In this document: piece by piece, positions 24,185-34,461 of the stretch
Numbering within the stretch: the first letter of the stretch is position 1
Layout: each line of letters begins with the position of its first letter
Assembly: GCF_900142225.1 (NCBI RefSeq)
Contig: NZ_FRAD01000009.1
Span: 62,001 to 126,000 of the forward strand
DNA from: Hathewaya proteolytica DSM 3090
GTDB taxonomy: Bacteria; Bacillota; Clostridia; Clostridiales; Clostridiaceae
DNA: 64,000 nucleotides
Direction of reading: 5' to 3'
Translations under genes and position numbers: made by a program
Notes under the pieces: model-generated
Database searches by the model: none
What the model saw: only the letters and a program-made list of their open reading frames with translations
Told to the model about the DNA's origin: nothing

Positions 24185-26053
24185 ATGGATAATATAGAAA
24201 ACAAGTGTGATTTTATAGATGTTAAGAGTATGTCCTTGGAAGAGTTAAAAGAGGAAAGTAAAAGAATACGAAATTTCCTTGTAAATGAAGTCTCCAAAAC
24301 TGGTGGCCATTTGGCTTCTAATCTAGGAGTAGTAGAGCTTACATTGAGTCTGCACAAGGTGTTTGATTTTGACCAAGATAAAATTGTTTGGGATGTGGGT
24401 CACCAATCCTATGTTCATAAATTGATAACTGGTAGAAAACAAGGTTTTAAGCAATTAAGAGAATATGGTGGAATGAGCGGATTTCCTAAAACTTGCGAGA
24501 GCCAGTATGACTTTTTTAACACGGGCCACAGTTCTACTTCTATTTCCGCTGCTTTAGGCATGGCACGAGCTAGGGATCTAGAAGGTAAGGATCACGACGT
24601 TATAGCTGTTATAGGAGATGGAGCTTTGACAGGCGGTATGGCCATGGAGGCGCTAAATGACGTTGCGTACAATAAGACTAATATGATTATAGTTTTAAAT
24701 GATAATCAAATGTCTATATCAAAAAATGTGGGAGGAGTCTCTGCATATCTTTCAAAACTAAGGTATGCACCTCGATACAATAGATTTAAAAACAATTTCA
24801 ACAAAACTCTTAACAAAATACCTGTTATGGGGAAAAAGATAATATCAGGCCTGGAAAAATTAAAGGGTGGCATTAAACAGATAGTGGTTCCAGTGATGTA
24901 TTTTGAAGATTTAGGTGTTAAGTATTTTGGTCCAATAGATGGCCACAATGTGAAGGATTTGGTGGAGGTTTTCGAAAGTGCAAAGCTGATAAATGGACCT
25001 GTAGTTATACATGTTATAACAAAAAAAGGCAAGGGATATGAGTTTGCAGAGCTGAATCCTAATAAGTTTCATGGTATTGGGGCTTTTAATCCTGAGGACG
25101 GTGAAATTATTGGTAAAAATCACAATACATACTCAAAGGAATTTGGAAATTATATAATAGAATGTGCCCAAATCAATACTAAATTAGTTGCCATAACTGC
25201 AGCTATGCCAGACGGTACTGGTTTGTCAAAGTTTTCTAAGATTTTTCCTAAAAGATTTTTTGATGTGGGTATTGCAGAACAACATGCTGTAACTTTAGCT
25301 GCTGGCATGGCATCACAAGGGCTTAGACCGATTTTTGCTGTATATTCTACTTTTCTTCAGCGCTCCTACGATCAGATTCTCCACGATGTGTGTTTGCAAA
25401 ATCTTCCTGTTATATTTGCCATAGATAGAGCCGGGATAGTAGGTAAAGATGGAGAAACTCATCAAGGTATTTTTGATTTGTCCTACCTAAACAATATACC
25501 CAATATGGTTATTGTATGTCCAAAATGCGTAGAAGAAATCAGTGTGCTGTTGGATTGGGCGTTGCAGCATAATGGTCCAGTTGCCATAAGATACCCTAGA
25601 GGTGGCGACTGCAGCTCGGTAAAGCTGACTCCAAGAGCTACTGTAGAGTTGGCAACTTATGAGAAAATATGTGGTGCATCAGCAATTAAAGTTATTGCCA
25701 CTGGGAAAATGGTGGAATTAGCTGTAATTACAAAGCAGTTATTAGAGAAGGAAAATATAGAGATAGAGATTATAAATGCTAGCTTTGTGAAACCAGTAGA
25801 TAAAAATATGATTAGAGAGATTAGCAAATCATCCACTCATGTCATAACCATGGAGGACAACGTGATAATAGGAGGTATGGGATCTCTTATACTTCAAGAA
25901 CTCAATAACTGTAGGTACGAAGGTCAATTTATGAGCTTTGGATATGAAGATACATTCATACCTCACGGTTCTCCGGAGTTGCTGTACGATTTGTATGGAT
26001 TGAGCCCAAAAAAGATGGCGGAGAGAATCATCAATTTTGTGGAGGGAAAATAA
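24185..26053 (+). CDS. dxs: 1-Deoxy-D-xylulose-5-phosphate synthase
   Basis: Dxs condenses pyruvate and glyceraldehyde 3-phosphate with thiamine diphosphate, committing carbon to MEP-pathway isoprenoids. The 622-residue protein shows GGHLASNLGVVELTLSLH, the TPP motif VIGDGALTGGMAMEALN, DGHNVKDLVEV, and DVGIAEQHAVTLAAGMA in the pyrimidine domain. The C-terminal domain is present. I take ATG 24185, six bases after AAGAGGA, over the GTG at 24137, which would add 16 atypical residues. The UvrA-like gene begins right after the stop, so the two are co-transcribed. Confidence 0.95.
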   Translation: MDNIENKCDFIDVKSMSLEELKEESKRIRNFLVNEVSKTGGHLASNLGVVELTLSLHKVFDFDQDKIVWDVGHQSYVHKLITGRKQGFKQLREYGGMSGFPKTCESQYDFFNTGHSSTSISAALGMARARDLEGKDHDVIAVIGDGALTGGMAMEALNDVAYNKTNMIIVLNDNQMSISKNVGGVSAYLSKLRYAPRYNRFKNNFNKTLNKIPVMGKKIISGLEKLKGGIKQIVVPVMYFEDLGVKYFGPIDGHNVKDLVEVFESAKLINGPVVIHVITKKGKGYEFAELNPNKFHGIGAFNPEDGEIIGKNHNTYSKEFGNYIIECAQINTKLVAITAAMPDGTGLSKFSKIFPKRFFDVGIAEQHAVTLAAGMASQGLRPIFAVYSTFLQRSYDQILHDVCLQNLPVIFAIDRAGIVGKDGETHQGIFDLSYLNNIPNMVIVCPKCVEEISVLLDWALQHNGPVAIRYPRGGDCSSVKLTPRATVELATYEKICGASAIKVIATGKMVELAVITKQLLEKENIEIEIINASFVKPVDKNMIREISKSSTHVITMEDNVIIGGMGSLILQELNNCRYEGQFMSFGYEDTFIPHGSPELLYDLYGLSPKKMAERIINFVEGK

Positions 26054-28297
26054 ATGAACAATAATATGGGGTACATTAATATAATCAATGCTTATGAAAA
26101 CAACTTAAAGAATGTCACTGTAAGCATTCCAAAGAAAAAAATAACAGTGTTTACTGGAGTGTCTGGATCGGGGAAATCTTCTCTTTGTTTTGATACTATT
26201 GCGGCAGAATCTAGGCGGGAACTGAATTCTACTTTCCCTACCTTTGTACAACAATACTTGCCTAAGTATGGAAGGCCCAAAGTTGAGAGAATCGAGAACT
26301 TGCCTGTTACCATCGTAATAGATCAAAAAAAACCTGTGGCCAACGCTAGATCTACAGTGGGTACATATACTGATATTTTCCCTTTAATTAGGCTTTTATT
26401 TTCAAGAGTGGGTAAGCCCTTCGTAGGATATTCAGATAGTTTTTCCTTCAACCATCCTAATGGTCAATGTGCAAGATGTGAGGGATTAGGTCAAGTAGTG
26501 GATCTAGATGTGCACAAGTTAGTGGACTTTAACAAATGCCTTAATGACGAAGGTGTAATAGACTACCCTGCTTTCACAACGGGGGCGTGGCGATGGAAAA
26601 GATATGCTTATAGTGGGCTTTTTGATTTAAATAAGAAGATTAAGGATTATTCAAAGGAAGAGTTAGATTTATTTCTTTACTCACCACAGATAAGATTAAA
26701 AAATCCTCCATCTAATTGGCCTAAATCTGCAAAGTTTGAGGGGATATATCCCAGAATGTATAGAAGTGTAATTAACACAAAAGAAGGACAAATGAGAGAA
26801 AAAGTTCTAGAAAGAATGGTGACAAAGGGAACTTGCCCAGAGTGCCATGGGACTAGGTTAAATGAAAAAATAAGAAGTTGTAAAATAAATGGTAAAAACA
26901 TAGCAGAAGTTGCTGAAATGCCAATTCCAGAGGCTATTAGGTTCATGGAAGGCATAGAGGATCCCAGGGGCTATGACTTAAAACGAGAAATATGTGGAAG
27001 GCTTAAAGCCCTTGTGGAAATAGGGTTATCATACTTATCTCTAAGCAGAGGAACAGGAACTTTGTCAGGAGGAGAAGCACAGAGAATAAAAATAGCAAAA
27101 TATATAAATTCAGCTTTGACTGATATGGTATATGTTTTAGACGAACCAAGTGCAGGACTGCATCCCAGGGATATACAGTTATTAAAGGATTCAATTGTGA
27201 AACTTAAGGAACATGGGAACACAGTTCTAATTGTGGAACATCATAGGGAAATAATAAAGATGGCAGATTATATTGTTGATATGGGACCAGGTGGTGGCAG
27301 TCAGGGTGGCAATGTAGTGTTTACTGGAAGTTATGATGGATTGCTAAAAAGTGAAAGTGCCACTGGCATTGCTATGAAAGAAGGGAGTGAATTTAAAGCT
27401 ACTCTTCGAAAACCTAAGGGATGGATAGATATAAACTCAGCTGACCTTCACAACCTAAAAAATATAAATGTAAAGCTTCCATTGGGGGTTATGGCTGTTA
27501 TAGCTGGTGTAGCTGGCTCGGGTAAGAGTTCACTGATGGAGTACTTTTTGAGAGACCATGGGAATAATGTTATCTTCATAGGACAAAAAGACATTGGCAT
27601 AAACATAAAATCAACTCCCGCCACTTATTTGGAAATAGCAGAAGATATAAGGGAAATTTTTGCGAAAAGTAATAAAGTAAAAAAATCCATCTTCAGTTTC
27701 AATTCTGAAGGTGCTTGTCCTGCCTGCAAGGGTAAGGGCGTAATTATATCAGAAATGGCTTTTATGGATTCAGTAGAAACGGTGTGTGAGCTTTGCAATG
27801 GCAACAGATATAGCAAAGATGTTTTGATGTATGAATATAAAGGGAAAAATATTTCTCAAGTAATGGATTTCACAGTAAAAGAAGCAATTGAGTTTTTTAA
27901 GGGAGAAAAATTTATCCATAAGCTAAATTGTCTTCAACGAGTAGGTCTTGAGTACATCCATCTAAATCAATCCATGACAACATTGTCTGGTGGGGAACTT
28001 CAAAGAGTAAAATTGGCCAGTGAGTTAGGAAAAAAGGGAGAGATCTTTATAATGGATGAGCCAACCAATGGACTTCACCTAAAAGACATAAAAAAACTCA
28101 TGATTTTATTCAATGAAATGGTGGATGAGGGAAATTCACTTTTCTTAATTGAGCACAGCACGGATGTTATGAAAAATGCAGATTATATTATAGAACTTGG
28201 CCCCAAAGGCGGAAATGAAGGTGGAGAGCTTTTATTTGCAGGAGTGCCTAGGGATATGAGTCAAAGCCCTTCTTCCATGACAAAAGAATATATGTAA
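26054..28297 (+). CDS. UvrA-like tandem ABC ATPase without UvrB-binding domain
   Basis: A 747-residue soluble ABC protein related to excinuclease subunit A but about 200 residues shorter. Walker A motifs lie near residues 35 (TGVSGSGKSS) and 487 (GVAGSGKSS); signatures LSGGEAQRIKIA and LSGGELQRVKLA lie near 337 and 644. Zinc modules remain (CARCEGLG; CPECHGTRL; CPACKGKG with CELCNGNRY). After RSTVGTYTDIFPLIRLLFSRVG it goes quickly to the zinc module, so the UvrB-interaction insert of true UvrA appears absent. Similar short UvrA paralogues occur beside resistance genes. Here the ATG begins just after the dxs stop. Its role is unknown. Confidence 0.85.
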   Translation: MNNNMGYINIINAYENNLKNVTVSIPKKKITVFTGVSGSGKSSLCFDTIAAESRRELNSTFPTFVQQYLPKYGRPKVERIENLPVTIVIDQKKPVANARSTVGTYTDIFPLIRLLFSRVGKPFVGYSDSFSFNHPNGQCARCEGLGQVVDLDVHKLVDFNKCLNDEGVIDYPAFTTGAWRWKRYAYSGLFDLNKKIKDYSKEELDLFLYSPQIRLKNPPSNWPKSAKFEGIYPRMYRSVINTKEGQMREKVLERMVTKGTCPECHGTRLNEKIRSCKINGKNIAEVAEMPIPEAIRFMEGIEDPRGYDLKREICGRLKALVEIGLSYLSLSRGTGTLSGGEAQRIKIAKYINSALTDMVYVLDEPSAGLHPRDIQLLKDSIVKLKEHGNTVLIVEHHREIIKMADYIVDMGPGGGSQGGNVVFTGSYDGLLKSESATGIAMKEGSEFKATLRKPKGWIDINSADLHNLKNINVKLPLGVMAVIAGVAGSGKSSLMEYFLRDHGNNVIFIGQKDIGINIKSTPATYLEIAEDIREIFAKSNKVKKSIFSFNSEGACPACKGKGVIISEMAFMDSVETVCELCNGNRYSKDVLMYEYKGKNISQVMDFTVKEAIEFFKGEKFIHKLNCLQRVGLEYIHLNQSMTTLSGGELQRVKLASELGKKGEIFIMDEPTNGLHLKDIKKLMILFNEMVDEGNSLFLIEHSTDVMKNADYIIELGPKGGNEGGELLFAGVPRDMSQSPSSMTKEYM

Positions 28298-28317
28298 GAA
28301 GATAAAATACAAATGTT

Positions 28318-28362
28318 AAAAACAGCTATGGTTAACCAAGGGTTAATAATAGCTGTTTTTTC
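28318..28362. terminator. Bidirectional terminator between UvrA-like and HAD genes
   Basis: An AACAGCTAT/ATAGCTGTT outer stem plus a TTAACC/GGTTAA inner stem (28318-28360), with A-run and T-run ends. It overlaps the stop codon of the HAD gene at 28343-28345. Confidence 0.7.
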
Positions 28363-29023
28363 CTACAAGGTAGCTTAGTAGTTCTGGTATATTAGCAGCG
28401 CAGTGAGTTGGGTTGCATGACTTTAATTCTTCTACAGAACCGTATCCATATGAAACACCAATTGAATCTATATTGCACTTTTTAGCACCTTCTATATCAA
28501 ATTTTCTGTCACCGATCATGATAGCTTCTGCAGGATTGAATATATTGTTCTCTTTTAGAGCATAATTAATTATATCTTCCTTTTCAGATCTAAGTCCGTC
28601 AAGAGTACTACCTGAGATGTAGGTGAAGTATTTGTGTATATCAAAGTGTTTTAAAATTTGTTCTGAAAAAATGGTGGGTTTTGAAGTGGCAAGTATGATT
28701 GTTTTGTTTAAGCTTTTTAAAATATGTAACATGCTAGTCACACCGTCATATAGCTTGTTTTCATATATGCCCTTTTCTTTAAAGTAAACCCTATAAGCCT
28801 CTATTGCTTTATCGGCAACGCTTTCTGACATATGGAAAAACTCCATAAAGGATTGCTTTAGAGGGGGACCTATTACCCGTCGCAATTCACTTTTGTCTTT
28901 GATTTGTATATTAAATTGCTCTAGGGCATACTGAAAGGAATTCATTATACCTTCACCGGAATCTGTAAGTGTTCCATCTAAGTCAAAAAGCATGTATTTT
29001 TTTTGTAAAGATCCATGTTTCAT
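28343..29023 (-). CDS. HAD hydrolase, phosphoglycolate-phosphatase-like
   Basis: A 226-residue haloacid-dehalogenase phosphatase of subfamily IA. Motif I is LFDLDGTLTDSG near residue 11, motif II ATSKP, motif III the Lys in LRSEKEDIINY, and motif IV MIGDRKFDIEGAKK. The helical cap lies between motifs I and II. The substrate cannot be predicted; phosphoglycolate, pyrophosphate and nucleotides are usual in this group. I choose the ATG whose complement is at 29021-29023, eight bases after GAGG, rather than the upstream ATGs, which would add about a dozen unlikely residues. Single gene. Confidence 0.87.
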   Translation of the reverse strand: MKHGSLQKKYMLFDLDGTLTDSGEGIMNSFQYALEQFNIQIKDKSELRRVIGPPLKQSFMEFFHMSESVADKAIEAYRVYFKEKGIYENKLYDGVTSMLHILKSLNKTIILATSKPTIFSEQILKHFDIHKYFTYISGSTLDGLRSEKEDIINYALKENNIFNPAEAIMIGDRKFDIEGAKKCNIDSIGVSYGYGSVEELKSCNPTHCAANIPELLSYLVGKNSYY

Positions 29024-29176
29024 AAACATTACCTCATAATTATAAAATTTGTTTACATACATATTCTATCACATACACAGAAAAATTAAAATTATTGTAG
29101 ATATATTTTTGAACCTGCTTTATAATTAAGAAAGTAATAATAATAAGTAGGTTAGATTATTTAGGAGGTTTCTCAC

Positions 29177-31144
29177 ATGAAAATTGAGGATAAGATAATA
29201 AGTTCCATAAGAATACACGCTGTGGAAGCTATTGAAAAAGCGAATTCAGGTCACCCAGGACTACCGTTGGGTGCAGCTCCTATGGCTTATACATTATGGG
29301 ATAAGATTATGAACTTCAACCCTGAAAATCCAAAATGGGAAAACAGAGACAGATTTATACTGTCAGCGGGTCACGGTTCAGCATTGCTGTATTCGCTATT
29401 AAACACTTTTGGATACGACATAACAAAGGAAGATTTAATGAATTTCAGGCAATGGGGAAGTAAAACTCCAGGACATCCTGAATATGGTCACACTGTTGGA
29501 GTAGAAGTTACTACAGGTCCTTTAGGTCAGGGTATCGCAAATGGTGTTGGTATGGCTATGGCTGAGGCACACCTTGCACAGAAGTTCAATAGAGAGCATT
29601 TTAATGTTGTGGATCACTATACATATGTTTTAGCTGGTGACGGATGTATGATGGAAGGAATTGCATCAGAGGCAGCATCACTTGCAGGTACCCTAGGATT
29701 GGGGAAATTAGTTGTTTTATATGATTCAAATAACATTACTATCGAAGGCAATACCAATATTGCTTTCAGAGAAGATGTTGCAAAGAGATTTGAGGCTTAT
29801 GGATGGGGAGTATTAAAAGTTGAAGATGGCAATGATATATCAGCCTTGGAAAAAGCTCTTATGGAAGCTAAGGAAGATGGGGAAAGACCAACTCTTGTAG
29901 TTGTAAATACCACCATTGGATATGGTGCTCCTAAGCAGGGTACATCTGGAATACACGGGTCGCCACTAGGAGATGGCATGACTTGCACAAAAAAATTCTT
30001 CCAGTGGGAGGAAGAGCCTTTTGAAACTTGTGAAGAAGTGAGAGAGTTTACAAAGGAGAAAAAAAACCAGGGAGTAAAAAAAGAATCTTCTTGGAATAGT
30101 ATGTTTAGTGAATACGCTTCAAAGTATCCTGAACTTGCAGCAGAATGGAAACAGTGGTTTTCAAAGGAGATGCCAAAGTTAGAGGAAATTGAAGAATTGT
30201 GGTCTTATGAGAAATCTGTAGCCACTAGAGCAGCTTCTGGAACTATGATAAATAAGCTTACCCAATATATACCAAACTTATTTGGCGGATCAGCAGACTT
30301 AGCACCTTCCAATAACACTAATATGAAAGATAAGGGAGACTTCTCCAAAGAAGATAGAAGTGGATGTAATATACATTTTGGTATTAGAGAACACGCTATG
30401 GCTGCCATTGCAAATGGTATAGTACTGCACGGTGGTTTGCGCACATTTGTAGCTACATTCTTTGTTTTCTGCGATTACATGAAGCCTTCAATGAGATTAT
30501 CTGCTTTAATGAAGCTTCCAGTTGTATATATCCTTACACACGATAGTATCGGTGTGGGCGAGGATGGTCCAACTCACGAGCCAATAGAGCACTTAGCATC
30601 TCTTAGAAGCATTCCAAATTTTACAGTATTTAGACCAGCAGATGCTAGAGAAACGACTGCTGCATGGATAGCAGCTTTAAATAGAAATGATGGACCAACA
30701 GGAATTGTTCTATCAAGACAATCCTTGCCATTGCTTAACGGTACTGGACAAAATGCTTTCAAGGGAGCATATATATTAAATGATAGTGAAAAAGAAACAC
30801 CAGATATGCTACTTATGGCTTCAGGTTCAGAAGTTCAGCTAATACTTGAAGCGCAAAAGCAACTAAAAGAAAAGGGAATAGATGCAAGAGTAATTAGCAT
30901 GCCTTCCTTTGAAGTGTTTGAAGAACAAACAGAAGAATACAAGGAAAGCGTGATGCCAAAGTCTGTAAGAAAGAGAATGGCTGTGGAAGCAGCTTCTTCT
31001 ATGGGATGGCACAAGTACGTCGGAATAGATGGGAAAATATTATCAATAGATACCTTCGGAGCATCAGCCCCAGGAGAGGTTTTATTTGATAAATTCGGAT
31101 TTAAAACAGAAAATATAGTTGCAATGGCAACGGATGAAATATAG
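29177..31144 (+). CDS. tkt: Transketolase
   Basis: Transketolase moves two-carbon units between sugar phosphates in the non-oxidative pentose phosphate pathway with thiamine diphosphate. The full-length 655-residue protein shows ANSGHPGLPLGAAPMAY at the N-terminus, GHGSALLYSLL, the TPP motif LAGDGCMMEGIASEA, GIREHAMAAIANGI, and SIGVGEDGPTHEPIEHLASLR. It has its own TTTAGGAGG site and a terminator after it. No other pentose phosphate gene is adjacent. Confidence 0.97.
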   Translation: MKIEDKIISSIRIHAVEAIEKANSGHPGLPLGAAPMAYTLWDKIMNFNPENPKWENRDRFILSAGHGSALLYSLLNTFGYDITKEDLMNFRQWGSKTPGHPEYGHTVGVEVTTGPLGQGIANGVGMAMAEAHLAQKFNREHFNVVDHYTYVLAGDGCMMEGIASEAASLAGTLGLGKLVVLYDSNNITIEGNTNIAFREDVAKRFEAYGWGVLKVEDGNDISALEKALMEAKEDGERPTLVVVNTTIGYGAPKQGTSGIHGSPLGDGMTCTKKFFQWEEEPFETCEEVREFTKEKKNQGVKKESSWNSMFSEYASKYPELAAEWKQWFSKEMPKLEEIEELWSYEKSVATRAASGTMINKLTQYIPNLFGGSADLAPSNNTNMKDKGDFSKEDRSGCNIHFGIREHAMAAIANGIVLHGGLRTFVATFFVFCDYMKPSMRLSALMKLPVVYILTHDSIGVGEDGPTHEPIEHLASLRSIPNFTVFRPADARETTAAWIAALNRNDGPTGIVLSRQSLPLLNGTGQNAFKGAYILNDSEKETPDMLLMASGSEVQLILEAQKQLKEKGIDARVISMPSFEVFEEQTEEYKESVMPKSVRKRMAVEAASSMGWHKYVGIDGKILSIDTFGASAPGEVLFDKFGFKTENIVAMATDEI

Positions 31145-31146
31145 CA

Positions 31147-31181
31147 AAAAACAACCTCGGATATAATCTGGGGTTGTTTTA
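31147..31181 (+). terminator. Terminator of tkt
   Basis: The AAAACAACC arm pairs with GGTTGTTTT (right arm ends at 31180), with a T-rich end. It lies directly after the stop. Confidence 0.65.
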
Positions 31182-31305
31182 CTCTTATGCTGTATTATTA
31201 CTTAAATGTTATAATAGAATTAAGTGGAAAGTGTGTATTAAATTATGTGCAAATTATATTTGAATATGATACAATTAAAATATATGTGTATTTGGGGAGG
31301 AGTTT

Positions 31306-32031
31306 ATGATCGAAGTAATTAATGTAGGAAAAAATTATTACAATAGACGTGATAAAAAAAAATATAGTATTATATCAAATATAAACTTTAAAATAGAGCC
31401 AGGGGATATTATTGGGCTTGTTGGCAAAAATGGTGTTGGAAAGTCCACATTATTATCTATTATTGCTAGTATAACAGAAAATTACGATGGAGAAGTGTTG
31501 TACAACGGGGAAAATATAAAAAAACAACTTGTATCATATAGATCTAAAGTTGGGTATGTACCACAAAACGCAGTTTTGTTTGACGAATTAACAGTAAAAG
31601 AGAATTTAGATTTTTTTCAAAACGTGCAGGAATTAGATCAAGAAGTGAAGGATATGATATATGCTCTTGAGTTAGAAATATACATGGACAAAAAAGTGAA
31701 GATATTGTCTGGAGGAATAAAAAATAGAGTAAATATTGCTGTAGCAATGATGAATAACCCTAAAATATTAATAATGGACGAGCCTCTTGTAGGCATTTCA
31801 CTGGGCATAAAACGAAATGTATTTAATATGTTGAAAGAGTTTTCTGAGGAGGGAAAATATATAATTATGTCTACCCATGAACTAGATACTCTTGAAAATA
31901 TATGCTCCCACCTTATTATTGTAAAAGAGGAGGGTAGCATTCAATTTAAACCCATGAAAGAGATAATGGCTGAAGCATACGCCCAAAAGGTAGATTTGAT
32001 TGAATATCTTCACATTATAGGGGGTATATAG
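31306..32031 (+). CDS. ABC transporter ATP-binding protein (ABC-2 export cluster)
   Basis: A 241-residue soluble ATPase with Walker A GLVGKNGVGKST near residue 40, Q-loop YVPQNAVLF, signature LSGGIKNRVNIAVAM, Walker B ILIMDEPLVG and switch His in STHELDTL. It resembles ATPases of ABC-2 exporters for lipids, drugs, peptides or polymers. It is the first gene of a cluster with two permease-like genes and an anchored extracytoplasmic protein. The next gene overlaps it by one base. The substrate is not predictable from sequence. Confidence 0.9.
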   Translation: MIEVINVGKNYYNRRDKKKYSIISNINFKIEPGDIIGLVGKNGVGKSTLLSIIASITENYDGEVLYNGENIKKQLVSYRSKVGYVPQNAVLFDELTVKENLDFFQNVQELDQEVKDMIYALELEIYMDKKVKILSGGIKNRVNIAVAMMNNPKILIMDEPLVGISLGIKRNVFNMLKEFSEEGKYIIMSTHELDTLENICSHLIIVKEEGSIQFKPMKEIMAEAYAQKVDLIEYLHIIGGI

Positions 32032-33182
32032 TGAGTATATGGAGACTCCTTAAACTCGATTTTTGGAGATATGTTAAAAATAAAAAAATGTTTATAGTCA
32101 TAACAGTAATGCCCCTTATTGCACTACTATGCACTGTTTTATTCATTAATTGTATATCAAATGTGACAAATTCTAAGCTTAACGTGGGAGTGCTGAATGA
32201 GGATAATAATGAAGATATGGATTTAATAGTAAATATTGCAAATCAATCACCTTCTGTTAAGGAAAATGTGAACTTAATTCAGTATACAGATTTTCAAACT
32301 ATGAAAAGACATGTGGGCAACAAAGAATTACATTGTGCTATTAAAATTCCTAGGGGATTTATTCAAAATATATACGATAATAATGAAGGACAAGTTGAAT
32401 TTTACAATGCTGAAAATCCGGGGATTAAGGTAATTGCTCTTCGGAGTATGGTAAATGATTTTGTAAAATTGGGAAATTACATGAGAGAAAGCCTTGAGAA
32501 CTTATGGCAGTCCATGGATGACCTGCATATTTCAAATAAAGAAAAGATAAGCGTATATAATAAGACGGCAGAAAAGCTTATTGTCAGCATGTTAGCTAGG
32601 GATAATATGTTTCAATATAAAAGCAGCATAACCTTGGTGACATACTACCTTGTGTACTTCGTTGTGATTTTTATGTATATAAATTTTTTTTCTATGTATA
32701 GAAACATTACTTGTGAGGATGAACAAGCTATAATTGAGAGGTTAAAACTGTATAATTGCACAGAATCTAAATATATTTTTAGTAAATGCTTTATATGTTT
32801 TACTATTCAGATGTTGGTAAATGTCATTATCCTAGGAGTTCCCTTGTATATTTTAAAGGTTAAATTAATATATATACTTATAAATGTACTTTTGATTACT
32901 TTATTTAATGGGATAGTGGTTTTTACGGTAATAAAAATGTTCCACAAAGTTAAGTGCTTTTTTCTAATTGCAAATTTCTTTGTGGTTTATATAATTTTAT
33001 GCAGTGGATATGAAAAAATAAACCCACTGAAGATCAGTACTAATGCAATTTTGAATTTTTTTAAAGGTAAACCAATGCTTCACTATTATCATAATATAAT
33101 TAATGCAATATTATTTATGGCTATCATAAATGTATTATTTGAAGGAACTAAAAAAATATTAGAAAGTTTAAGGAAGGTGTGA
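32031..33182 (+). CDS. ABC-2 type permease, first of two
   Basis: A 383-residue membrane protein. One helix near residues 21-43 is followed by an extracytoplasmic loop of about 160 residues (KLNVGVLNEDNN; ELHCAIKIPRGFIQNI), then five or six helices. This layout is that of ABC-2 permeases of the YhgE/YadH kind, in which the large loop contacts substrate or wall. The GTG start lies within the stop of the ATPase gene (TAGTG), so translation is coupled. It should pair with the second permease (34462-35442) or form a homodimer over the ATPase. Confidence 0.8.
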   Translation: MSIWRLLKLDFWRYVKNKKMFIVITVMPLIALLCTVLFINCISNVTNSKLNVGVLNEDNNEDMDLIVNIANQSPSVKENVNLIQYTDFQTMKRHVGNKELHCAIKIPRGFIQNIYDNNEGQVEFYNAENPGIKVIALRSMVNDFVKLGNYMRESLENLWQSMDDLHISNKEKISVYNKTAEKLIVSMLARDNMFQYKSSITLVTYYLVYFVVIFMYINFFSMYRNITCEDEQAIIERLKLYNCTESKYIFSKCFICFTIQMLVNVIILGVPLYILKVKLIYILINVLLITLFNGIVVFTVIKMFHKVKCFFLIANFFVVYIILCSGYEKINPLKISTNAILNFFKGKPMLHYYHNIINAILFMAIINVLFEGTKKILESLRKV

Positions 33183-33186
33183 TTTA

Positions 33187-34374
33187 ATGAAAAATTATTC
33201 TAGTAAAAAGAAACTTATAATTGGGATAAGCACCCTAGCTTTACTATGTATTGTTGCCATAGTTTTGTCGATGAATGTGTTTGGCCTTTTTATGAGCCCT
33301 GCTGAAAAGGTGTTGGAAGGTTTTAAAAACGAAATGAGTGATCCAAGCAAGCATGCTAGTATGTCAATATCAGTAAGCGGTATGGAAAAGTTAGAACTGC
33401 CTGAGGTTCTAAATAGAGTAAGTTTAAAGGCAGAATCAGCAAGAACAGAGAATAAGTCTTATTCTAAGATGGCTTTGCTTTTAAATAACTCATCTGTTAT
33501 AGATTTTGATGTTCTTTTAAAGGGAACTGATTTATTTATAGGCATGGGTGACAAGCCATTGTGTATTAATATGAAAGAAATTTTATCATCGAAAGCATCC
33601 AAAAATAATTTTTTAGAGGGCATTGATTTTAATGATATTTTCGGAAAAAAATACGATAATGCTATTCTTAAGGAACTAGAAGACAAAGTAAAAAAAGTAG
33701 GCGATAAACATGTTATAGAAATAGATGCGAAATCGTTGTTAAAGCTTATAGACCGTGTCTTTGAGGTAGCTCAGAAGGATGAGGAGATTGCCGACAAGTT
33801 GTATGATGCGCTTGTGAAAATAAAGGCTAATGCCCTTAAGGAAAAACTTGATTTAGGAGAGGAATTCCATGCTTTTCTAGATGAACCAAAGGATAATGTT
33901 ATAAATAGCATTAAGGCTGCTATTTCAATGGCAAGGGTATCTTTAGGGCAAGCTCAAAACAATATTCCTGCCGAATTGCAATTTAAAATCAAAATAGAAG
34001 TAGGAGCTTTAAATAGAATAAAAAATGCCAATGTAGATATCAGCATTCAAGGGGTAGGTATTAATTTAAAGATAGACAATTCTGCTAAGGTTGAAATTAA
34101 GGATTACACTAGAGAAAAGTCTACAGTTATTGAAAATGTGTCTTCTAATAATGAACAGATAAGCTCTGAAGTTGAAAATTATTTTGTTAAGGCAATAGAC
34201 AAGATAATTACCAATAAACAGGTTATAGAAGAGTTGGATAAGTTGGGGGTATTTAATGAGTATAAAGCTATGACTGGAATTTCCGACACAGCTGAATTGA
34301 TAAATGCTCTAAAGGAACCTTTTATGGAGCAGATGAAAAACAGTATTAGAGAGGGAATGAAAAATATAAAGTAG
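33187..34374 (+). CDS. Membrane-anchored extracytoplasmic protein of unknown function
   Basis: A 395-residue protein with one N-terminal helix (about residues 10-33) and no lipobox Cys, so it is anchored by an uncleaved signal. The rest is hydrophilic, outside the cell, and rich in Lys, Glu and Ser. It alternates short beta-like and helical segments (ASMSISVSGMEKLELPEVL; DVLLKGTDLFIGMGDKPL; NVDISIQGVGINLKIDNSA). The composition recalls lipid-binding beta-sheet proteins, though I see no diagnostic motif. It lies four bases after the first permease and before the second, so a job in the same export system is likely. No family recognised. Confidence 0.7.
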   Translation: MKNYSSKKKLIIGISTLALLCIVAIVLSMNVFGLFMSPAEKVLEGFKNEMSDPSKHASMSISVSGMEKLELPEVLNRVSLKAESARTENKSYSKMALLLNNSSVIDFDVLLKGTDLFIGMGDKPLCINMKEILSSKASKNNFLEGIDFNDIFGKKYDNAILKELEDKVKKVGDKHVIEIDAKSLLKLIDRVFEVAQKDEEIADKLYDALVKIKANALKEKLDLGEEFHAFLDEPKDNVINSIKAAISMARVSLGQAQNNIPAELQFKIKIEVGALNRIKNANVDISIQGVGINLKIDNSAKVEIKDYTREKSTVIENVSSNNEQISSEVENYFVKAIDKIITNKQVIEELDKLGVFNEYKAMTGISDTAELINALKEPFMEQMKNSIREGMKNIK

Positions 34375-34461
34375 TTTTAGTCCATGTATTTTTTCACCCT
34401 TATTAAGATAAAGTATAGGAATTTGATACACTGTAAAATAATTAAAAGGGGATAAAATAAG

